Shown in pieces: positions 36,430 to 46,783 of a stretch of DNA of 64,000 bases. Position 1 is the stretch's first letter; each line of letters begins with the position of its first letter. Source of the DNA: Leptospira perolatii (lineage in GTDB: Bacteria; Spirochaetota; Leptospiria; Leptospirales; Leptospiraceae). A program made the translations under genes and the position numbers. The stretch spans positions 1 through 64,000 of the forward strand of contig NZ_NPDZ01000013.1 of assembly GCF_002811875.1 (NCBI RefSeq), read 5' to 3'. The notes under the pieces were generated by a model. It had not been told where the DNA came from. It was given only the letters and a program-made list of their open reading frames with translations, and ran no database searches.

Positions 36430-37488
36430 CTAGCTTACCGGAATTTTTCCCGCTCTCTCCATTCCCAAATCGATCAGAGCTGCATAGATTTCTTCCATCG
36501 TAATTCCGGCGGCTTTTGCTTGTTGCGGAATCAAACTGGTTTCAGTCATACCGGGAAGAGTATTGGTTTCTAGGATAAAAGGAGTTCCTTCCACCACGAT
36601 AAAATCGGAGCGGGAATATCCTTCGCAACCTAGTATTTGGTGCGCGAGAATTGCTTGTTCCTGAATTCTACGAATGATGTTCGTCTCTAATCTCGCAGGA
36701 GTGATTTCCTGGGAGAGTCCAGGCTTGTACTTGGAATCCATGTCAAAGAATTCTCCCCCGGGAAGAATTTCCGTAGGAGGTAAAACTTCGAGTTTGCGCT
36801 TTCCGTTTTTCTTATGCTCCCAAACTCCGCAGGAAACTTCAGTTCCGGAGAGGAATTTTTGGAGTATCGCGTGTTCTTCTTTTTCAAAGAAAACCGAAAG
36901 TTTTTCCGCGAGCTGGTGTTTGGAATCCACTCTGAATGTATTCACGCTGGATCCACCGTGCACAGGTTTTAAGAAAAGTGGAAATTCCAAAGGAAGTGAA
37001 TCCAAACTGATCTCTTTGGATTCGTAATCTTTTTTGCGTAATTCCCAAAAAGGAGCTACATTCATTCCACTCTGCTGGAAGACTTTGTTCGCGCCTATCT
37101 TATCCATGGCTAATGCAGAAGCTTTTACCCCGGAACCAGTGAACGGAATTCCGAGCACAGATAAAAATCCCTGGATGGAGCCGTCTTCTCCCTGACCGCC
37201 GTGCAATCCCAGAAATACGATATCGCAATCCAGACCCAAAAAAGGACCCGCCTTTGCTTGGTGCAATTCTTCGAAACGATTTTGGTAGGAATCAGGGTCC
37301 AAGGCTGTGTTGTCAGGTAACAAAAGCCGATACTTACTAGGGAGCACCCAGTTGCCATCCTGCGTAATTAGAATGGGTTTGACCTTGTGTCCCATAGAAT
37401 CGAGAGTCCTACATATGAACTCACCTGTTCTCAGGGATATTCTATGTTCCGAAGATGTCCCTCCGAATAGTACTGCAATTTTAAGCAA
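36430..37488 (-). CDS. ddl: Ddl, D-alanine--D-alanine ligase
   Basis: A 352-residue ATP-grasp enzyme. LFGGTSSEHRISLRTG, LGLHGGQGEDGSIQGFLSVLGIPFTGSG, FLKPVHGGSSVNTFRV and GYSRSDFIVVEGTPFILETNTLPGMTETSLIPQQAKA are the family blocks. It joins two D-alanines for peptidoglycan. The start is TTG with AAGGAG six bases upstream, which fixes it. It is divergent from the repeat-rich exported protein, with only 38 bases between the starts, so their promoters must overlap or lie in the partner gene. Confidence 0.95.
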   Translation of the reverse strand: MLKIAVLFGGTSSEHRISLRTGEFICRTLDSMGHKVKPILITQDGNWVLPSKYRLLLPDNTALDPDSYQNRFEELHQAKAGPFLGLDCDIVFLGLHGGQGEDGSIQGFLSVLGIPFTGSGVKASALAMDKIGANKVFQQSGMNVAPFWELRKKDYESKEISLDSLPLEFPLFLKPVHGGSSVNTFRVDSKHQLAEKLSVFFEKEEHAILQKFLSGTEVSCGVWEHKKNGKRKLEVLPPTEILPGGEFFDMDSKYKPGLSQEITPARLETNIIRRIQEQAILAHQILGCEGYSRSDFIVVEGTPFILETNTLPGMTETSLIPQQAKAAGITMEEIYAALIDLGMERAGKIPVS

Positions 37489-37526
37489 CGATAACTCCTT
37501 TACTAGCTTAGGACGAGTGTTATAGG

Positions 37527-38924
37527 ATGCGAATCCGAACCTTAACCCTCATCCTATTCTGGCTCACTTGTACGGAAAGTCTATTTTCCGAATTTCCTCT
37601 TCGGCCAATTTCTCCTTTTCCGTCCGAATATAGCCAATTTTGGTTTTTGTACGAAAGCGAAAAAAGACAAGGAGAGGAGGAAAAGATCTTTCGTCCGTTT
37701 TTCTCTTTTTATAGGGAAAGTAAATCGAACTACACATTTAGAACCCTGCTCTTCCCTTTGTATTATTCCGAAGAGACTAATTACTGGAGAGTACAGTCTG
37801 TGCTGTTTTTTGCAACCGGTACGGATACTTACCACGAGGACCAGGGCTGGGAAAACGATACTTTGAGCCCACTTTTGATCTGGGGAAGCGGAGATTCAGC
37901 CCGCGAAAACTATTTCGGATTCTTTCCTTTTTACGGAAGGCTTAGGAACAAATTATCCTACTCTGAATTGAATTTTACTCTGTTTCCAATCTATGCCGGT
38001 TGGAAATACAAAACTTATTCCGCCCACTCTGTACTTTGGCCGATTTTTCTGTACGGATCTTCCAATCTTAGAAGCGAGTTTCGGTTGTTCCCCTTTTTCT
38101 CCAAAAAGGTGCATAAAGGTAAGTATGAACGTTACTCCGTATTGTGGCCTTTTTTTCAATGGGGAGAGACCCTTCAGGATAAAAGAGAGCCTGTATCGTA
38201 TTGGATGTTCTGGCCCTTTTATCTCTCCAAGGATTCCGCTTTCGGAAATATGAAGGCCAGAGCTTTTTTATGGTTCCCGATCTTGGGCTCACTGTTCAGT
38301 TACGGTTACGATCGAAGGACCCAAGAAAGGGATTTGAATTTTCTGTATTTTATCTTTCAGTATGGAAGGAACGACGATGAAGATTATAGAAAATTAATTT
38401 TCTTTCCATTTTACGGTTACTACCGGTACGCTTTCAAGGAAACCAGATTTTTCACTCCCTTTTACTTTCGTCTCAGTTCCGACACGTATCATATTAAATC
38501 TTCCGAAACCTATTTGATCCCCTTTTGGTGGAAGTTAAATCGGAACTATGTACAATGGGGACGAGAGGAAACCTATTATAAACTCTGGCCCCTGTTCCGC
38601 TGGCACGAGGATAGAAACGGGAACCTTTCCTGGAACTTTCTCTCTCTGTTTCCGATCAAATCCGAAGCGATCGAAAGAATCTGGGATCCGATTTGGTCTA
38701 TTGTAGAGTACCAAAGACTGACAAACGGAGAAAGGAGGCTTTCGCTTTTGATGAGATTGTATACACAGAGATGGACAAAGGATGAATTTCACGTTCATGT
38801 TCCGTTTTTGGTAGAGCTGTCCGTCACTCCGGAAAAGACCTCCTACAAATTTTTATACGGATTTTTCGGATACGAAAACGATGGAGGAAAAAAATCCATC
38901 CAGCTTCTTTGGTTTATCCGAATA
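37527..38924 (+). CDS. Exported repeat-rich protein of unknown function
   Basis: About 466 residues; the TGA overlaps the mla[25 protein letters not shown] is a signal peptide. The body is made of about ten copies of a degenerate aromatic motif, such as [52 protein letters not shown] and LWPLFRW, spaced about 35 to 45 residues. Each is flanked by Trp/Tyr-rich strands. This resembles a beta-propeller or a barrel built from hairpins, but I do not recognise the family. Overlap with mlaE suggests an envelope role, possibly an outer-membrane partner for lipid transport. Confidence 0.7.
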
Positions 38925-39703
38925 TGATTTCATTGCTAAAAGAGCAGATCAACCAGTCTCTTTACGCTGCCGGCTACACGATTCTTTTGATTGTGGAAAG
39001 CTTTTTAAATCTCAGATTTTCCGTGGATAAGAGAAGGGAAATCCTGGACCAGATGTATATCGCCGGAGTCGGTAGCTTGTTCGTAGTTTCCGTCGTCGCG
39101 GTTTTTACCGGGATGATCTTAACTTTAAACACCGGTCTAGGCTTGAAAGACTTTGGTGCAGAAGGACAGATTGGTTTGCTTCTTACGATCACTCTGACCC
39201 GAGAAATGTCTCCGTTCATGACCGCGCTCATCCTAGCCGCGTCCATAGGCTCCGCTATGGCCGCCGAAATCGGTACGATGAAAGTCTCCGAGGAAATCGA
39301 CGCTTTAGAAGTGATGTCAATAGACCCCGTTCGGTTTCTTGTATTTCCTAGAATATTCGGTTTTTCGATTATGGTTCCGGTTCTATGCGTCTATTCCACC
39401 ATCTTAGGAATCTTAGGTGGAGCAATCGTAGGTCATTTTCAATTAGGGATAGAGTATATTGTTTATTTTCAAGATGTATATGACCGAATTACGTCCATCC
39501 CAGGTCTAAAAGATTTGTATACAGGATTGTTCAAAGGGTATGTATTTGGACTAATCATCTCTTCCATCTCATGTTCTCACGGATTAAGAACATCAGGAGG
39601 AGCGATCGGTGTAGGACAAGCGACTCGAGAATCTGTCGTAACTTCGTTTCTTATGGTAATCTTCTTCGGATACGTGATTACAGCACTCTTCTACAGACAA
39701 TAG
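38924..39703 (+). CDS. mlaE: MlaE-like ABC transporter permease (phospholipid/MCE transport)
   Basis: About 259 residues from ATG at 38924 (the frame extends five codons further). Five to six membrane helices and the family block [39 protein letters not shown] are diagnostic of MlaE/YrbE permeases. [22 protein letters not shown] is the conserved C-terminal loop. It moves lipids across the inner membrane with an ATPase and an MCE protein, encoded next. It overlaps the upstream exported protein as ATGA, so all four genes are one operon. Confidence 0.93.
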   Translation: MISLLKEQINQSLYAAGYTILLIVESFLNLRFSVDKRREILDQMYIAGVGSLFVVSVVAVFTGMILTLNTGLGLKDFGAEGQIGLLLTITLTREMSPFMTALILAASIGSAMAAEIGTMKVSEEIDALEVMSIDPVRFLVFPRIFGFSIMVPVLCVYSTILGILGGAIVGHFQLGIEYIVYFQDVYDRITSIPGLKDLYTGLFKGYVFGLIISSISCSHGLRTSGGAIGVGQATRESVVTSFLMVIFFGYVITALFYRQ

Positions 39704-39715
39704 AATTAGGATCCA

Positions 39716-40483
39716 ATGGAAAATTACGCGATCGAGCTCGTAAACGTTCACAAATCTTTCGGACAAAGAAAGATTTTAAAAGGAATGAATCTGCAGGTGA
39801 AAAAGGGAGAAACCATGGTGATCCTCGGACCTTCAGGTACGGGCAAATCGGTGACTCTGAAGCATATCACCGGGCTTTTGGACCCAGACAACGGAGAATG
39901 CAGAATCTTTGGAGAAAAGATTTCTCACGAAGAAGAGGCAGTCAAAAAAAATCTAAGAGCTCGCATGGGAGTACTTTTTCAATCCGGAGCTTTGATCAAC
40001 TGGATGACTGTCTTTGATAATGTGGCACTTCCATTGCGCGAACATAAGTTATTCCCAGAAGAGGAAATTCAGAAAATCGTAAATGAGAAGTTGCGTTTAG
40101 TAGATATGACAATCGCCAAAGACAATTTTCCCAATGACATTTCCGGTGGAATGAAAAAGAGAGCCGGGCTAGCAAGAGCAATCGCTTCCAATCCAGAAAT
40201 CATACTTTATGACGAACCCACTTCTGGTCTGGACCCCGTCATGTCGAACGTAATCAATGAATTGATCATCCGAATCCAAAAAGAAACCGGAGCCGCACAG
40301 GTAGTTGTAACTCACGATATGTCTAGCGCCTATATGATCGCTGATCGAATTTCGTTTTTTTACGGAGGAAATGTACTATTCACCGGGAATCCGGATGAAG
40401 TCAAAAATTCCACGAATGAATTTGTGCAACAATTCGTCCTAGGACATACCAAAGGTCCAATGGTTTTGGAAACCAAATCCTGA
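39716..40483 (+). CDS. mlaF: MlaF-like ABC transporter ATP-binding protein
   Basis: A 255-residue ATPase, 12 bases after mlaE. Walker [15 protein letters not shown]-loop [13 protein letters not shown], signature [16 protein letters not shown], Walker [14 protein letters not shown] and the THDMSSAY switch are all intact. The FQSGALFxxMTVxENVAFPL style is the MlaF/Ttg2A subgroup. It powers MlaE. No mlaB (STAS) gene follows, so this system has the permease, ATPase and MCE parts only. Confidence 0.94.
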   Translation: MENYAIELVNVHKSFGQRKILKGMNLQVKKGETMVILGPSGTGKSVTLKHITGLLDPDNGECRIFGEKISHEEEAVKKNLRARMGVLFQSGALINWMTVFDNVALPLREHKLFPEEEIQKIVNEKLRLVDMTIAKDNFPNDISGGMKKRAGLARAIASNPEIILYDEPTSGLDPVMSNVINELIIRIQKETGAAQVVVTHDMSSAYMIADRISFFYGGNVLFTGNPDEVKNSTNEFVQQFVLGHTKGPMVLETKS

Positions 40484-40565
40484 CACTTTTTCGATTCATC
40501 AAATGCTAAGCGAAATACCCGAATCCGAAATGCCGATACTAATTAAAGTGGAGCTCGACTAAACA

Positions 40566-41315
40566 ATGAAATCCTTTCGCTATTTGATGGTTGGAGCCAT
40601 TTTTTCTGCCGCGCTTGTGGTTATCGGATATTTTACCGTAGTAACCGAGGGTGGACCGATTCAAAGAAGAGGAGAGTTCCTGAAAATTAATTTTAAGAAC
40701 TCCGAAGGAATCAAAGTAGGAAACAAGGTCACTGTGCAAGGCGTTCCCTTCGGATACGTTTCTTCCATTCGATTGATTCAAATAGACGACGAAGGAAACG
40801 TTATGCCTGAGGGAGAGGTAGGAGTCGCCACCAGAGTCGAAGTCTCCATCCTTCTGAAAGAAAAGATCAAATTGTACGAAAATTATGATATCACGATACG
40901 GAACGAAAGTCTTTTGGCCGGAAGAGTGATTTCGATAGACCCTGGCTCCATGGAACCTCCGCCAGAATCTAAATTAGAAGTCGGTAAAGTGTATCAACCG
41001 GTAAATTATGAAGCTGGAGCTTCCTTAAAAGGTAGGGTCTTGCAAGATCCACTGGTTTCTCTTTCCGAGTTGATTGCTGAGAACCGCGGAGATATACGCA
41101 GGACCTTTTCGAATATCGCAGACATCACCACCAAAGTAAATACCGGCGACGGAACTTTGGGAAGGTTGATCAACAGGGACGATCTTCACACTAACATCAA
41201 CACTGTGTTAACCGACGCACAAATCGTAATCAGAGAGTTGCGAGAAGGGTTAGAAGATACTCGGGAACAAGCTCCTGTCACGAGTTTTATCCGAGCTGCT
41301 CTTAGCTCGTTCTAA
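40566..41315 (+). CDS. mlaD: MCE-domain protein, MlaD-like
   Basis: A 249-residue protein: one N-terminal helix ([21 protein letters not shown]), then an MCE domain ([67 protein letters not shown]). The rest ([38 protein letters not shown]) is helical and may form a pore extension. It binds the MlaE-MlaF complex at the periplasmic side and carries lipid. The sequence is longer than E. coli MlaD (183) because of that C-terminal helix. 82 bases separate it from mlaF. Confidence 0.9.
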   Translation: MKSFRYLMVGAIFSAALVVIGYFTVVTEGGPIQRRGEFLKINFKNSEGIKVGNKVTVQGVPFGYVSSIRLIQIDDEGNVMPEGEVGVATRVEVSILLKEKIKLYENYDITIRNESLLAGRVISIDPGSMEPPPESKLEVGKVYQPVNYEAGASLKGRVLQDPLVSLSELIAENRGDIRRTFSNIADITTKVNTGDGTLGRLINRDDLHTNINTVLTDAQIVIRELREGLEDTREQAPVTSFIRAALSSF

Positions 41316-41362
41316 GTATTTTCATTGCGCTTTCTGCGAGCTATTCGATACATTAGAATCAT

Positions 41363-42244
41363 ATGGAACCTAATGTATCGATCATTGGCACGGGAATTAT
41401 GGGAAGCGGAATGGCCCAAAACCTTTCGGCTCGAAACATTCCACTAAGACTGTATGCAAGAAACCTAAATAAAATCCAGCACTTCGAATCTTCTAAAGTG
41501 CATATCTTTCCAAACGTACTAGATGCCGCCAAAAATTCACATTTAGTAGTCTTATGTTTAACGGAGGATTCCGTCGTAGAGGAAACTGTCTTCCAAAACG
41601 GAATCCTTTCTTCCGGCTGCAAATACCTGATCGATACCGGAACCACATCCCCTGCCCTAACGGCAAAAATACACGAAGCTTGCAAAAAAAATAATATACT
41701 CTTTTTCGATGCACCGATGACCGGCTCCAAAAACGCCTCCAGGGACGGCCAAATCCTATTTATGGTCGGAGCAAAAGATTCTTCCGAAATCGCTGATATT
41801 AGCTTCTTCTTTGATATCTGCGGAAAGAATCTGGTGTATTGCGGGAATGTAGGAGATGGACAAAAGGCAAAAATCGCTCTGAATTTAGTACAAGCAGGAA
41901 TATTTCAGGTATACATGGAAGGTTTCGCGCTCGCAAAAGAAAACGGAATTTCTTGGGCAACTTTGAAGGATATCCTACTGCAATCCGCAGCAAAATCTGG
42001 AATTGCTGAATTCAAATTTCCTTATGTATTTTCCGGAAACTACGAAACGCATTTTTCACTCAAGAATATGAGAAAGGACGTATACCATGCCCTCCACCTT
42101 TCTGAGGAACTGCATACAAAATTGCCTTTGTGTTCTAACCTGGGAAAAATTTATGATGCCGGAATTTCCGAAGGACTAGGAGAAATGGATTTTTGCAGTC
42201 TAAACGAAGTGACCGCAAAGATCACTCCGAATGGAAAAACCTAG
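41363..42244 (+). CDS. NAD(P)-dependent 3-hydroxyisobutyrate/glyoxylate-reductase-like dehydrogenase
   Basis: A 293-residue beta-hydroxyacid dehydrogenase. The Rossmann motif is [26 protein letters not shown]; the R after Y suggests NADP preference. [33 protein letters not shown] and the catalytic-lysine segment [12 protein letters not shown] agree with the family. It could reduce succinic semialdehyde, glyoxylate or oxidise 3-hydroxyisobutyrate; the substrate cannot be fixed. It follows mlaD by 47 bases and is convergent with the GDYXXLXY gene. Confidence 0.85.
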   Translation: MEPNVSIIGTGIMGSGMAQNLSARNIPLRLYARNLNKIQHFESSKVHIFPNVLDAAKNSHLVVLCLTEDSVVEETVFQNGILSSGCKYLIDTGTTSPALTAKIHEACKKNNILFFDAPMTGSKNASRDGQILFMVGAKDSSEIADISFFFDICGKNLVYCGNVGDGQKAKIALNLVQAGIFQVYMEGFALAKENGISWATLKDILLQSAAKSGIAEFKFPYVFSGNYETHFSLKNMRKDVYHALHLSEELHTKLPLCSNLGKIYDAGISEGLGEMDFCSLNEVTAKITPNGKT

Positions 42245-42250
42245 ATTTTC

Positions 42251-42805
42251 TTACTGGCCCTCTTCATTCCAAAGAATCGTTTCAATCGTTCCTCTTCCTT
42301 CTTCGTTTACTCTTAGTTTAAGTTTTGCCCCTGTTTTTCGGAGTTTGTCCTCGTATTCCTTCGCCTTTCCTTCCGGAATAAAATACTTATGAATATCTAC
42401 ATCGAATCGGTTCCACTTGCAAGTGCCTCTCAAAAACACCCAGCATTTCGCAGACTTCCGATTCTCTTCGGAACAATTCTTGAGAAAAGATTCCACATAC
42501 GTCGGTTCCATTTCTGAGTAGCATACACAAGGGTCAGTTGCCTTCTCACTGCCTTGCAAATCTATCCCTGCCTCTGAGATTCCTTTGTTCGTACTCTTGA
42601 ACAGTGTGCAAGATAAATCATCAGAGCGTAAATCCAGTCGAAACAAAAGATAGTGTCCGGAAAGTAGGTCCACTGGATCATACCCGGTCATCGGCAAAAT
42701 CAAAACCTTCCCTTTTCTTAAATCGATTTCTCGATCTAAAACTAAAGAAAAAAGTACAAGAACCGGAATCAGGAAAGCTATAACTGACAAAATCTTTTTT
42801 TTCAC
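42251..42805 (-). CDS. GDYXXLXY-domain membrane-anchored protein
   Basis: About 184 residues from the GTG that overlaps the DUF2157 stop as GTGA; the longer frame lies inside that gene. VKKKILSVIAFLIPVLVLFSLVL is a membrane anchor. Then comes VLILPMTGYDPVDLLSGHYLLFRLDL, which matches the GDYXXLXY family (PF14345). The region with several cysteines (DPCVCYSE, KNCSEENRKSAKCWVFLRGTC) may hold disulfides in the periplasm. The family normally occurs with or fused to DUF2157, as here. Function unknown. Confidence 0.82.
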   Translation of the reverse strand: MKKKILSVIAFLIPVLVLFSLVLDREIDLRKGKVLILPMTGYDPVDLLSGHYLLFRLDLRSDDLSCTLFKSTNKGISEAGIDLQGSEKATDPCVCYSEMEPTYVESFLKNCSEENRKSAKCWVFLRGTCKWNRFDVDIHKYFIPEGKAKEYEDKLRKTGAKLKLRVNEEGRGTIETILWNEEGQ

Positions 42806-43980
42806 TTCTTCTCTCCCCAGGAAGAAATCAATTGTAAAAGGAAGTTTCGGATTCTCTCCTTTTGTTGGAAAAACAGAAGGCTCGCTCCAATAATGACTCC
42901 TCCAGAAATGATCAACCCCCAAGCGGTTTCCAGCAAGGAACCGAAAATTTCAAAATAGATAAAGATAAATCGAATTCCGATTACTACCAAACAAAAATCG
43001 AACCATCTCCTGGAGTCAAAGAAAAGGAAGGAAAGGAAAAACCAAGTGAGTATGAATAGGAAAGCGGAAGGAAATTTTCCATACCAGCTCAGCACCTGAG
43101 GCAGACAAAGTAAAATCAATGCCACGCTCGAAAGTAAAAATAAAACGATCCTTTGTTTTCCTATTCTGACCTTAGAAAAGAACGCCCAAGCAGAAAGCAA
43201 TCCCACGAGGATGAAAGCAATCCATCTCGGGAAAAAAACCCGAGGAACATTATCAGATACTGATGAGCCTAAATCATAATCGAAACGTAATATGGAGCTA
43301 AAAATCGAAGCCGCGACTAAATAAACGATCCACCAAACTAGAAAAACATTAGAGCCTAAAGTCTTTGCTTCTTCTTTTTTTTCTAAATGCTTTTCATACT
43401 CCAAAGCAAGGATTCCAAAACTCGAGGCAAAAGCTAAATTCAGAAGAGAATACCAATATTTTACTTCTGTCCATAGCAACCTAGAGCCAATCCAATCGAA
43501 GACTGAAAAAGAAAAGAAAAAGATCCAAAGGTGAAGAAAGGTCTTTGTAGGATGAGTAAGGACGAGCAAGAACGTCATTGCTGCCCAAAGACCTGTTGCC
43601 TGGTAGAGCTCTCCTTGCGTATGATAGATCTGAGAAATCAAACCTATCATTCCAAAACACAAAAGGGAAAAAAATAAAACAAGCAAGAGCTGCCAATTCG
43701 GATTGCTACCTTTTTTCTCCGATAAATAGACCACCCCCGTTCCCAAAGAGAGTAAAAGGGCAAATCCAATCGAAAGTTTGAACCAGTCCGGAATATCTTC
43801 CCAATTGACTGCAATCAATGCAACAATCCCGGTTGCTAACACTACAATGCCTAGAATAATAAACGAATAGTATGCATACGGGATTTTTTTGGAATGTTCA
43901 AAATCCAGAATACGATCCGCTTGGGAAGACTGGATCAGTCCTGCCGCAACCCAAGCATGCAGCTTTGCCTTCAAATTCAT
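42802..43980 (-). CDS. DUF2157 polytopic membrane protein
   Basis: A 392-residue protein. A short cytoplasmic start (NLKAKLHAWVAAGLIQSSQADRIL) with the family's W...GLI..Q...I pattern is followed by about eleven hydrophobic helices (YSFIILGIVVLATGIVALIAVNWE). The NWE after helix 1 and IPDWFK are typical of DUF2157. Its stop overlaps the start of the GDYXXLXY gene. The pair is widespread and uncharacterised; a role in envelope stress is only guessed for other groups. Confidence 0.88.
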   Translation of the reverse strand: MNLKAKLHAWVAAGLIQSSQADRILDFEHSKKIPYAYYSFIILGIVVLATGIVALIAVNWEDIPDWFKLSIGFALLLSLGTGVVYLSEKKGSNPNWQLLLVLFFSLLCFGMIGLISQIYHTQGELYQATGLWAAMTFLLVLTHPTKTFLHLWIFFFSFSVFDWIGSRLLWTEVKYWYSLLNLAFASSFGILALEYEKHLEKKEEAKTLGSNVFLVWWIVYLVAASIFSSILRFDYDLGSSVSDNVPRVFFPRWIAFILVGLLSAWAFFSKVRIGKQRIVLFLLSSVALILLCLPQVLSWYGKFPSAFLFILTWFFLSFLFFDSRRWFDFCLVVIGIRFIFIYFEIFGSLLETAWGLIISGGVIIGASLLFFQQKERIRNFLLQLISSWGEKK

Positions 43981-44073
43981 CCGCAGAATCCTAAGAGTGG
44001 ATTTTTGCTAAGTCAAGCACCTAAAGAAAATAGATTTGCATCCCATAAGAAACTACAGTTTAAAGGAACCAAT

Positions 44074-44145
<72 letters not shown>

Positions 44146-44210
44146 AAAAAATATAGGGAATTTTCCAGAACGGAAATCTTCCCGATATTTGAAGGAATTC
44201 CTACAAAGGA

Positions 44211-45119
44211 CTACTTGGAAGTTTTAAGGTCAGTACTTTTAGGTTCGGACTCTGGTTCTTCCTGATTCTTGGATTCCCCTAACGTGGAATGAATCATCTT
44301 CGTATATCTTTCCTTAAAGAAAGATTTTTCGTCCGGCTCTTTGATTCCGGCTTCTTTTACTCTTCTTTCACTTTCTGCGATTCTGTCATCATCCAAAGGG
44401 TGAGTGCTCAGGTATTTTCCGAGTGGAATCGAATCTTCGGATTCACCCAAATGTTTTTGTCTCCAAGCTTTGATATCACGAAAGAAATTCGCGCTTGCGC
44501 CCGGATAATAAGGAGTCGCTCTCATGTACTGAAATCCGAATTCGTCGGCTTCCTCTTCTGAGCCTCTACTATTTGCCAAAGAAAGCAAATTGGAAGATAG
44601 GGATGCCCAGCCTGAGGCGTGTTCGGCGAGTTCCGGTCCCAAAATAAAGGAAAGAGTAATATAAATCGCAAAGTATGTGGCAATGCTCGAGGAAAGCTGC
44701 TTCATAGAATGCCTTTTTTCCGCGTGCGCAATCTCGTGGGCCAAGATTCCGGCTAACGTAGCCTCGTTTTTCACAAAATGAAGCAACCCAGTATATACAA
44801 AAATATAACCTCCTGGCGCACAAACAGCGTTAATCACGCCATCATCGTCCAGGATCGTAACCTTGTAAGGAAAATCCTTTTTGTATTGGATCAAATTGGA
44901 CTGAAGTACCCGATCTGCAATCCCTTGTATGTAAGAGCGAAGCTTCTCGTCGTGTTTGATTCTCATACCTTCTTGGCCAAGCACAGCCGCTTCATAAAAC
45001 TGCTTTCCTAAAAGTTCATCCAAAGTAAGAGGGAAAAAAGACTCAACCATCCAGCCGCATCTAGTTACGGAAAGAGAAAGGAAAATTAAAAGAACGTAGT
45101 GAAAAATCCGAAGCCTCAT
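44211..45119 (-). CDS. M48-family zinc metalloprotease, lipoprotein
   Basis: About 302 residues from the ATG of MRLRIFHYVLLIFLSLSVTRC; a TTG five codons upstream is also open. The signal ends at a cysteine with a loose lipobox. The zinc site is HEIAHAEKRH, with the third ligand in SRGSEEEADEFGFQYM. DDDGVINAVCAPGGYIFVYTGLL is the usual preceding block. The family (BepA/LoiP/Oma1-like) trims misfolded outer-membrane proteins. The C-terminal tail is charged (GESKNQEEPESEPKSTDLK) with no TPR repeats, so it is nearer to LoiP than BepA. Confidence 0.9.
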   Translation of the reverse strand: MRLRIFHYVLLIFLSLSVTRCGWMVESFFPLTLDELLGKQFYEAAVLGQEGMRIKHDEKLRSYIQGIADRVLQSNLIQYKKDFPYKVTILDDDGVINAVCAPGGYIFVYTGLLHFVKNEATLAGILAHEIAHAEKRHSMKQLSSSIATYFAIYITLSFILGPELAEHASGWASLSSNLLSLANSRGSEEEADEFGFQYMRATPYYPGASANFFRDIKAWRQKHLGESEDSIPLGKYLSTHPLDDDRIAESERRVKEAGIKEPDEKSFFKERYTKMIHSTLGESKNQEEPESEPKSTDLKTSK

Positions 45120-45153
45120 ACCAAGAGTTTCCAAATTCTGCGAAATTTGTCGA

Positions 45154-46011
45154 TCAGGATTCTAGAGATAATTCTACTTCGTAACCGCCATAGGCTCTGA
45201 GATTGATGACCCCGTCTTCAAAAAGAAGATACTGGCCCTTAATCCCGATCAATCTAGAATGAATCTCTGGATCTTTTTCCGGATGAAAAGATTTGGAATT
45301 CTTAGGATATCCCAATACAGGATATTTTATTTTTGTAATTTCGTTATTTAGAACTTCTTGGTAAACCACGCCTAAATCCCAGGATTCGATTTGCGCAAGT
45401 AGCTCCTTCTTTTTAGAAACTAAGTCGATAGGCACTGAATCCGTCGTCACCATGGTTTGCCAGCGAGTCTTGTCGTCCATGATGGAAGCACACTTGAACT
45501 CGATCACTCCCGCGTCTCTCCGAGAAGAAACTTCAAGCATCGCAATCGCTTCTTGAGCACCCTGATCCACCCATCGATTCGAAACAGGATTTTCTTTCGT
45601 AATCCCTACTTTCAATCCGCTGGTATTCGAAAGATATACGGTATGTTTAATAAAACAATTTTCCTCACCCCAATCGGGCTCCCTGCAAGTTCCCAGATGA
45701 AAATGACAGGTTTCCGGTTTCAAAATGCAAAGATCATTTTGCGCGAGAGACTGGAAGCAGGAAAAGCAACTCCCCTGGTTAAAACTCTTTTTGGTAGTCT
45801 TGCCACAATCCACACATCGAATCTTCCCGGAAAAAGTCAGGCCTATTTTTTTACCGAGGAGCTCCTTCATCAGAAACTCGGGCTTTGGAAAACTCGGTTC
45901 TTGTTTTTCCGAAGAATTACTGGCATAATTCGCGACACACCAAGTGTATTCCACAGGATCCAATCCTTGGTGCGCTAGCATTCTCAAGAATCCATGAGAG
46001 AGGGATGTCAT
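45154..46011 (-). CDS. DUF2797 zinc-ribbon protein
   Basis: A 285-residue protein. The zinc ribbon [21 protein letters not shown] is followed by [34 protein letters not shown] and [13 protein letters not shown], all hallmarks of DUF2797. The [16 protein letters not shown] stretch is like a GIY-YIG nuclease core, with [14 protein letters not shown] after it. There is no signal. The ATG overlaps the preceding stop as ATGA. Function is unknown; a nuclease-like or nucleic-acid role is inference from the fold. Confidence 0.85.
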   Translation of the reverse strand: MTSLSHGFLRMLAHQGLDPVEYTWCVANYASNSSEKQEPSFPKPEFLMKELLGKKIGLTFSGKIRCVDCGKTTKKSFNQGSCFSCFQSLAQNDLCILKPETCHFHLGTCREPDWGEENCFIKHTVYLSNTSGLKVGITKENPVSNRWVDQGAQEAIAMLEVSSRRDAGVIEFKCASIMDDKTRWQTMVTTDSVPIDLVSKKKELLAQIESWDLGVVYQEVLNNEITKIKYPVLGYPKNSKSFHPEKDPEIHSRLIGIKGQYLLFEDGVINLRAYGGYEVELSLES

Positions 46012-46730
46012 CGAAAGAAGTATTCTCTACCGGACAAAGGTCTCAACCTTTTATCTACTTTCACTTCCAAAATCGTTTGCAAAGATTTGCCATTCCAGTC
46101 AAAAACTACGATTCTATCGTCCGCAGAATAATGACTCAATTTGCCATTGGCCAGATAAAAAAGACTAAGATCGGAACCTTTCGTGCCAAGACCGGGGAGA
46201 AAAATTACCTGTTTCCCCACGAGAGTACCACCTTCGTACTGTTTGGCGTTTCTAAAATTTGAAATAGGTTCGACTATCTTGGGAGAATTTTTTTGTAAAG
46301 ACGCGGTCACTGTACTTTCCGACAACTTGGGCGGAGTCAATGTTTCGCTTTTAGAATCTTTTCCGGAACTCTCAGCTGCTACCAAACCGGCTTCCGCGCT
46401 AGAAGGCCCCTTTCCTGGTTCCGCCAAATTTTCTTCGGATTTTGCAGAAAACGAAGGCAAATTGAGCAAGTTACAATTAAAGTTCCCATACAATTTAGGA
46501 AAATCTTTTGTACAAGGCTCTTCTAAGATTTGCCCATCTTTTTCAAAAGAAACTCCAAGTCGTACGCTATGAGCTATTTTCGCAAAAGCATAATATTTCA
46601 ACCGCGAGAGTACTTCGTTTAACGAATAATCTTTCCACTCTCCCGCTTCCTCAGCACCAAGAGGCTGGAAACAGAAAGATACGCACACGCAGAATGCAAA
46701 ACATAATCGTAATAGGTTAAATCTAGTCAT
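46008..46730 (-). CDS. Exported protein of unknown function
   Basis: A 240-residue protein with signal peptide [28 protein letters not shown] (cut to its first 20 residues this is clearly hydrophobic). The middle (residues 95-155) is low complexity, rich in S, E, A and P. The flanks look folded: [20 protein letters not shown] and [40 protein letters not shown] do not recognise a family. It is co-translated with the DUF2797 gene, though one is exported and the other not. Confidence 0.68.
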   Translation of the reverse strand: MTRFNLLRLCFAFCVCVSFCFQPLGAEEAGEWKDYSLNEVLSRLKYYAFAKIAHSVRLGVSFEKDGQILEEPCTKDFPKLYGNFNCNLLNLPSFSAKSEENLAEPGKGPSSAEAGLVAAESSGKDSKSETLTPPKLSESTVTASLQKNSPKIVEPISNFRNAKQYEGGTLVGKQVIFLPGLGTKGSDLSLFYLANGKLSHYSADDRIVVFDWNGKSLQTILEVKVDKRLRPLSGREYFFR

Positions 46731-46783
46731 AAGGTAACGAACGCTACAGTGCTCACTTCCGAATCTTCACCTTACTAGAACAA

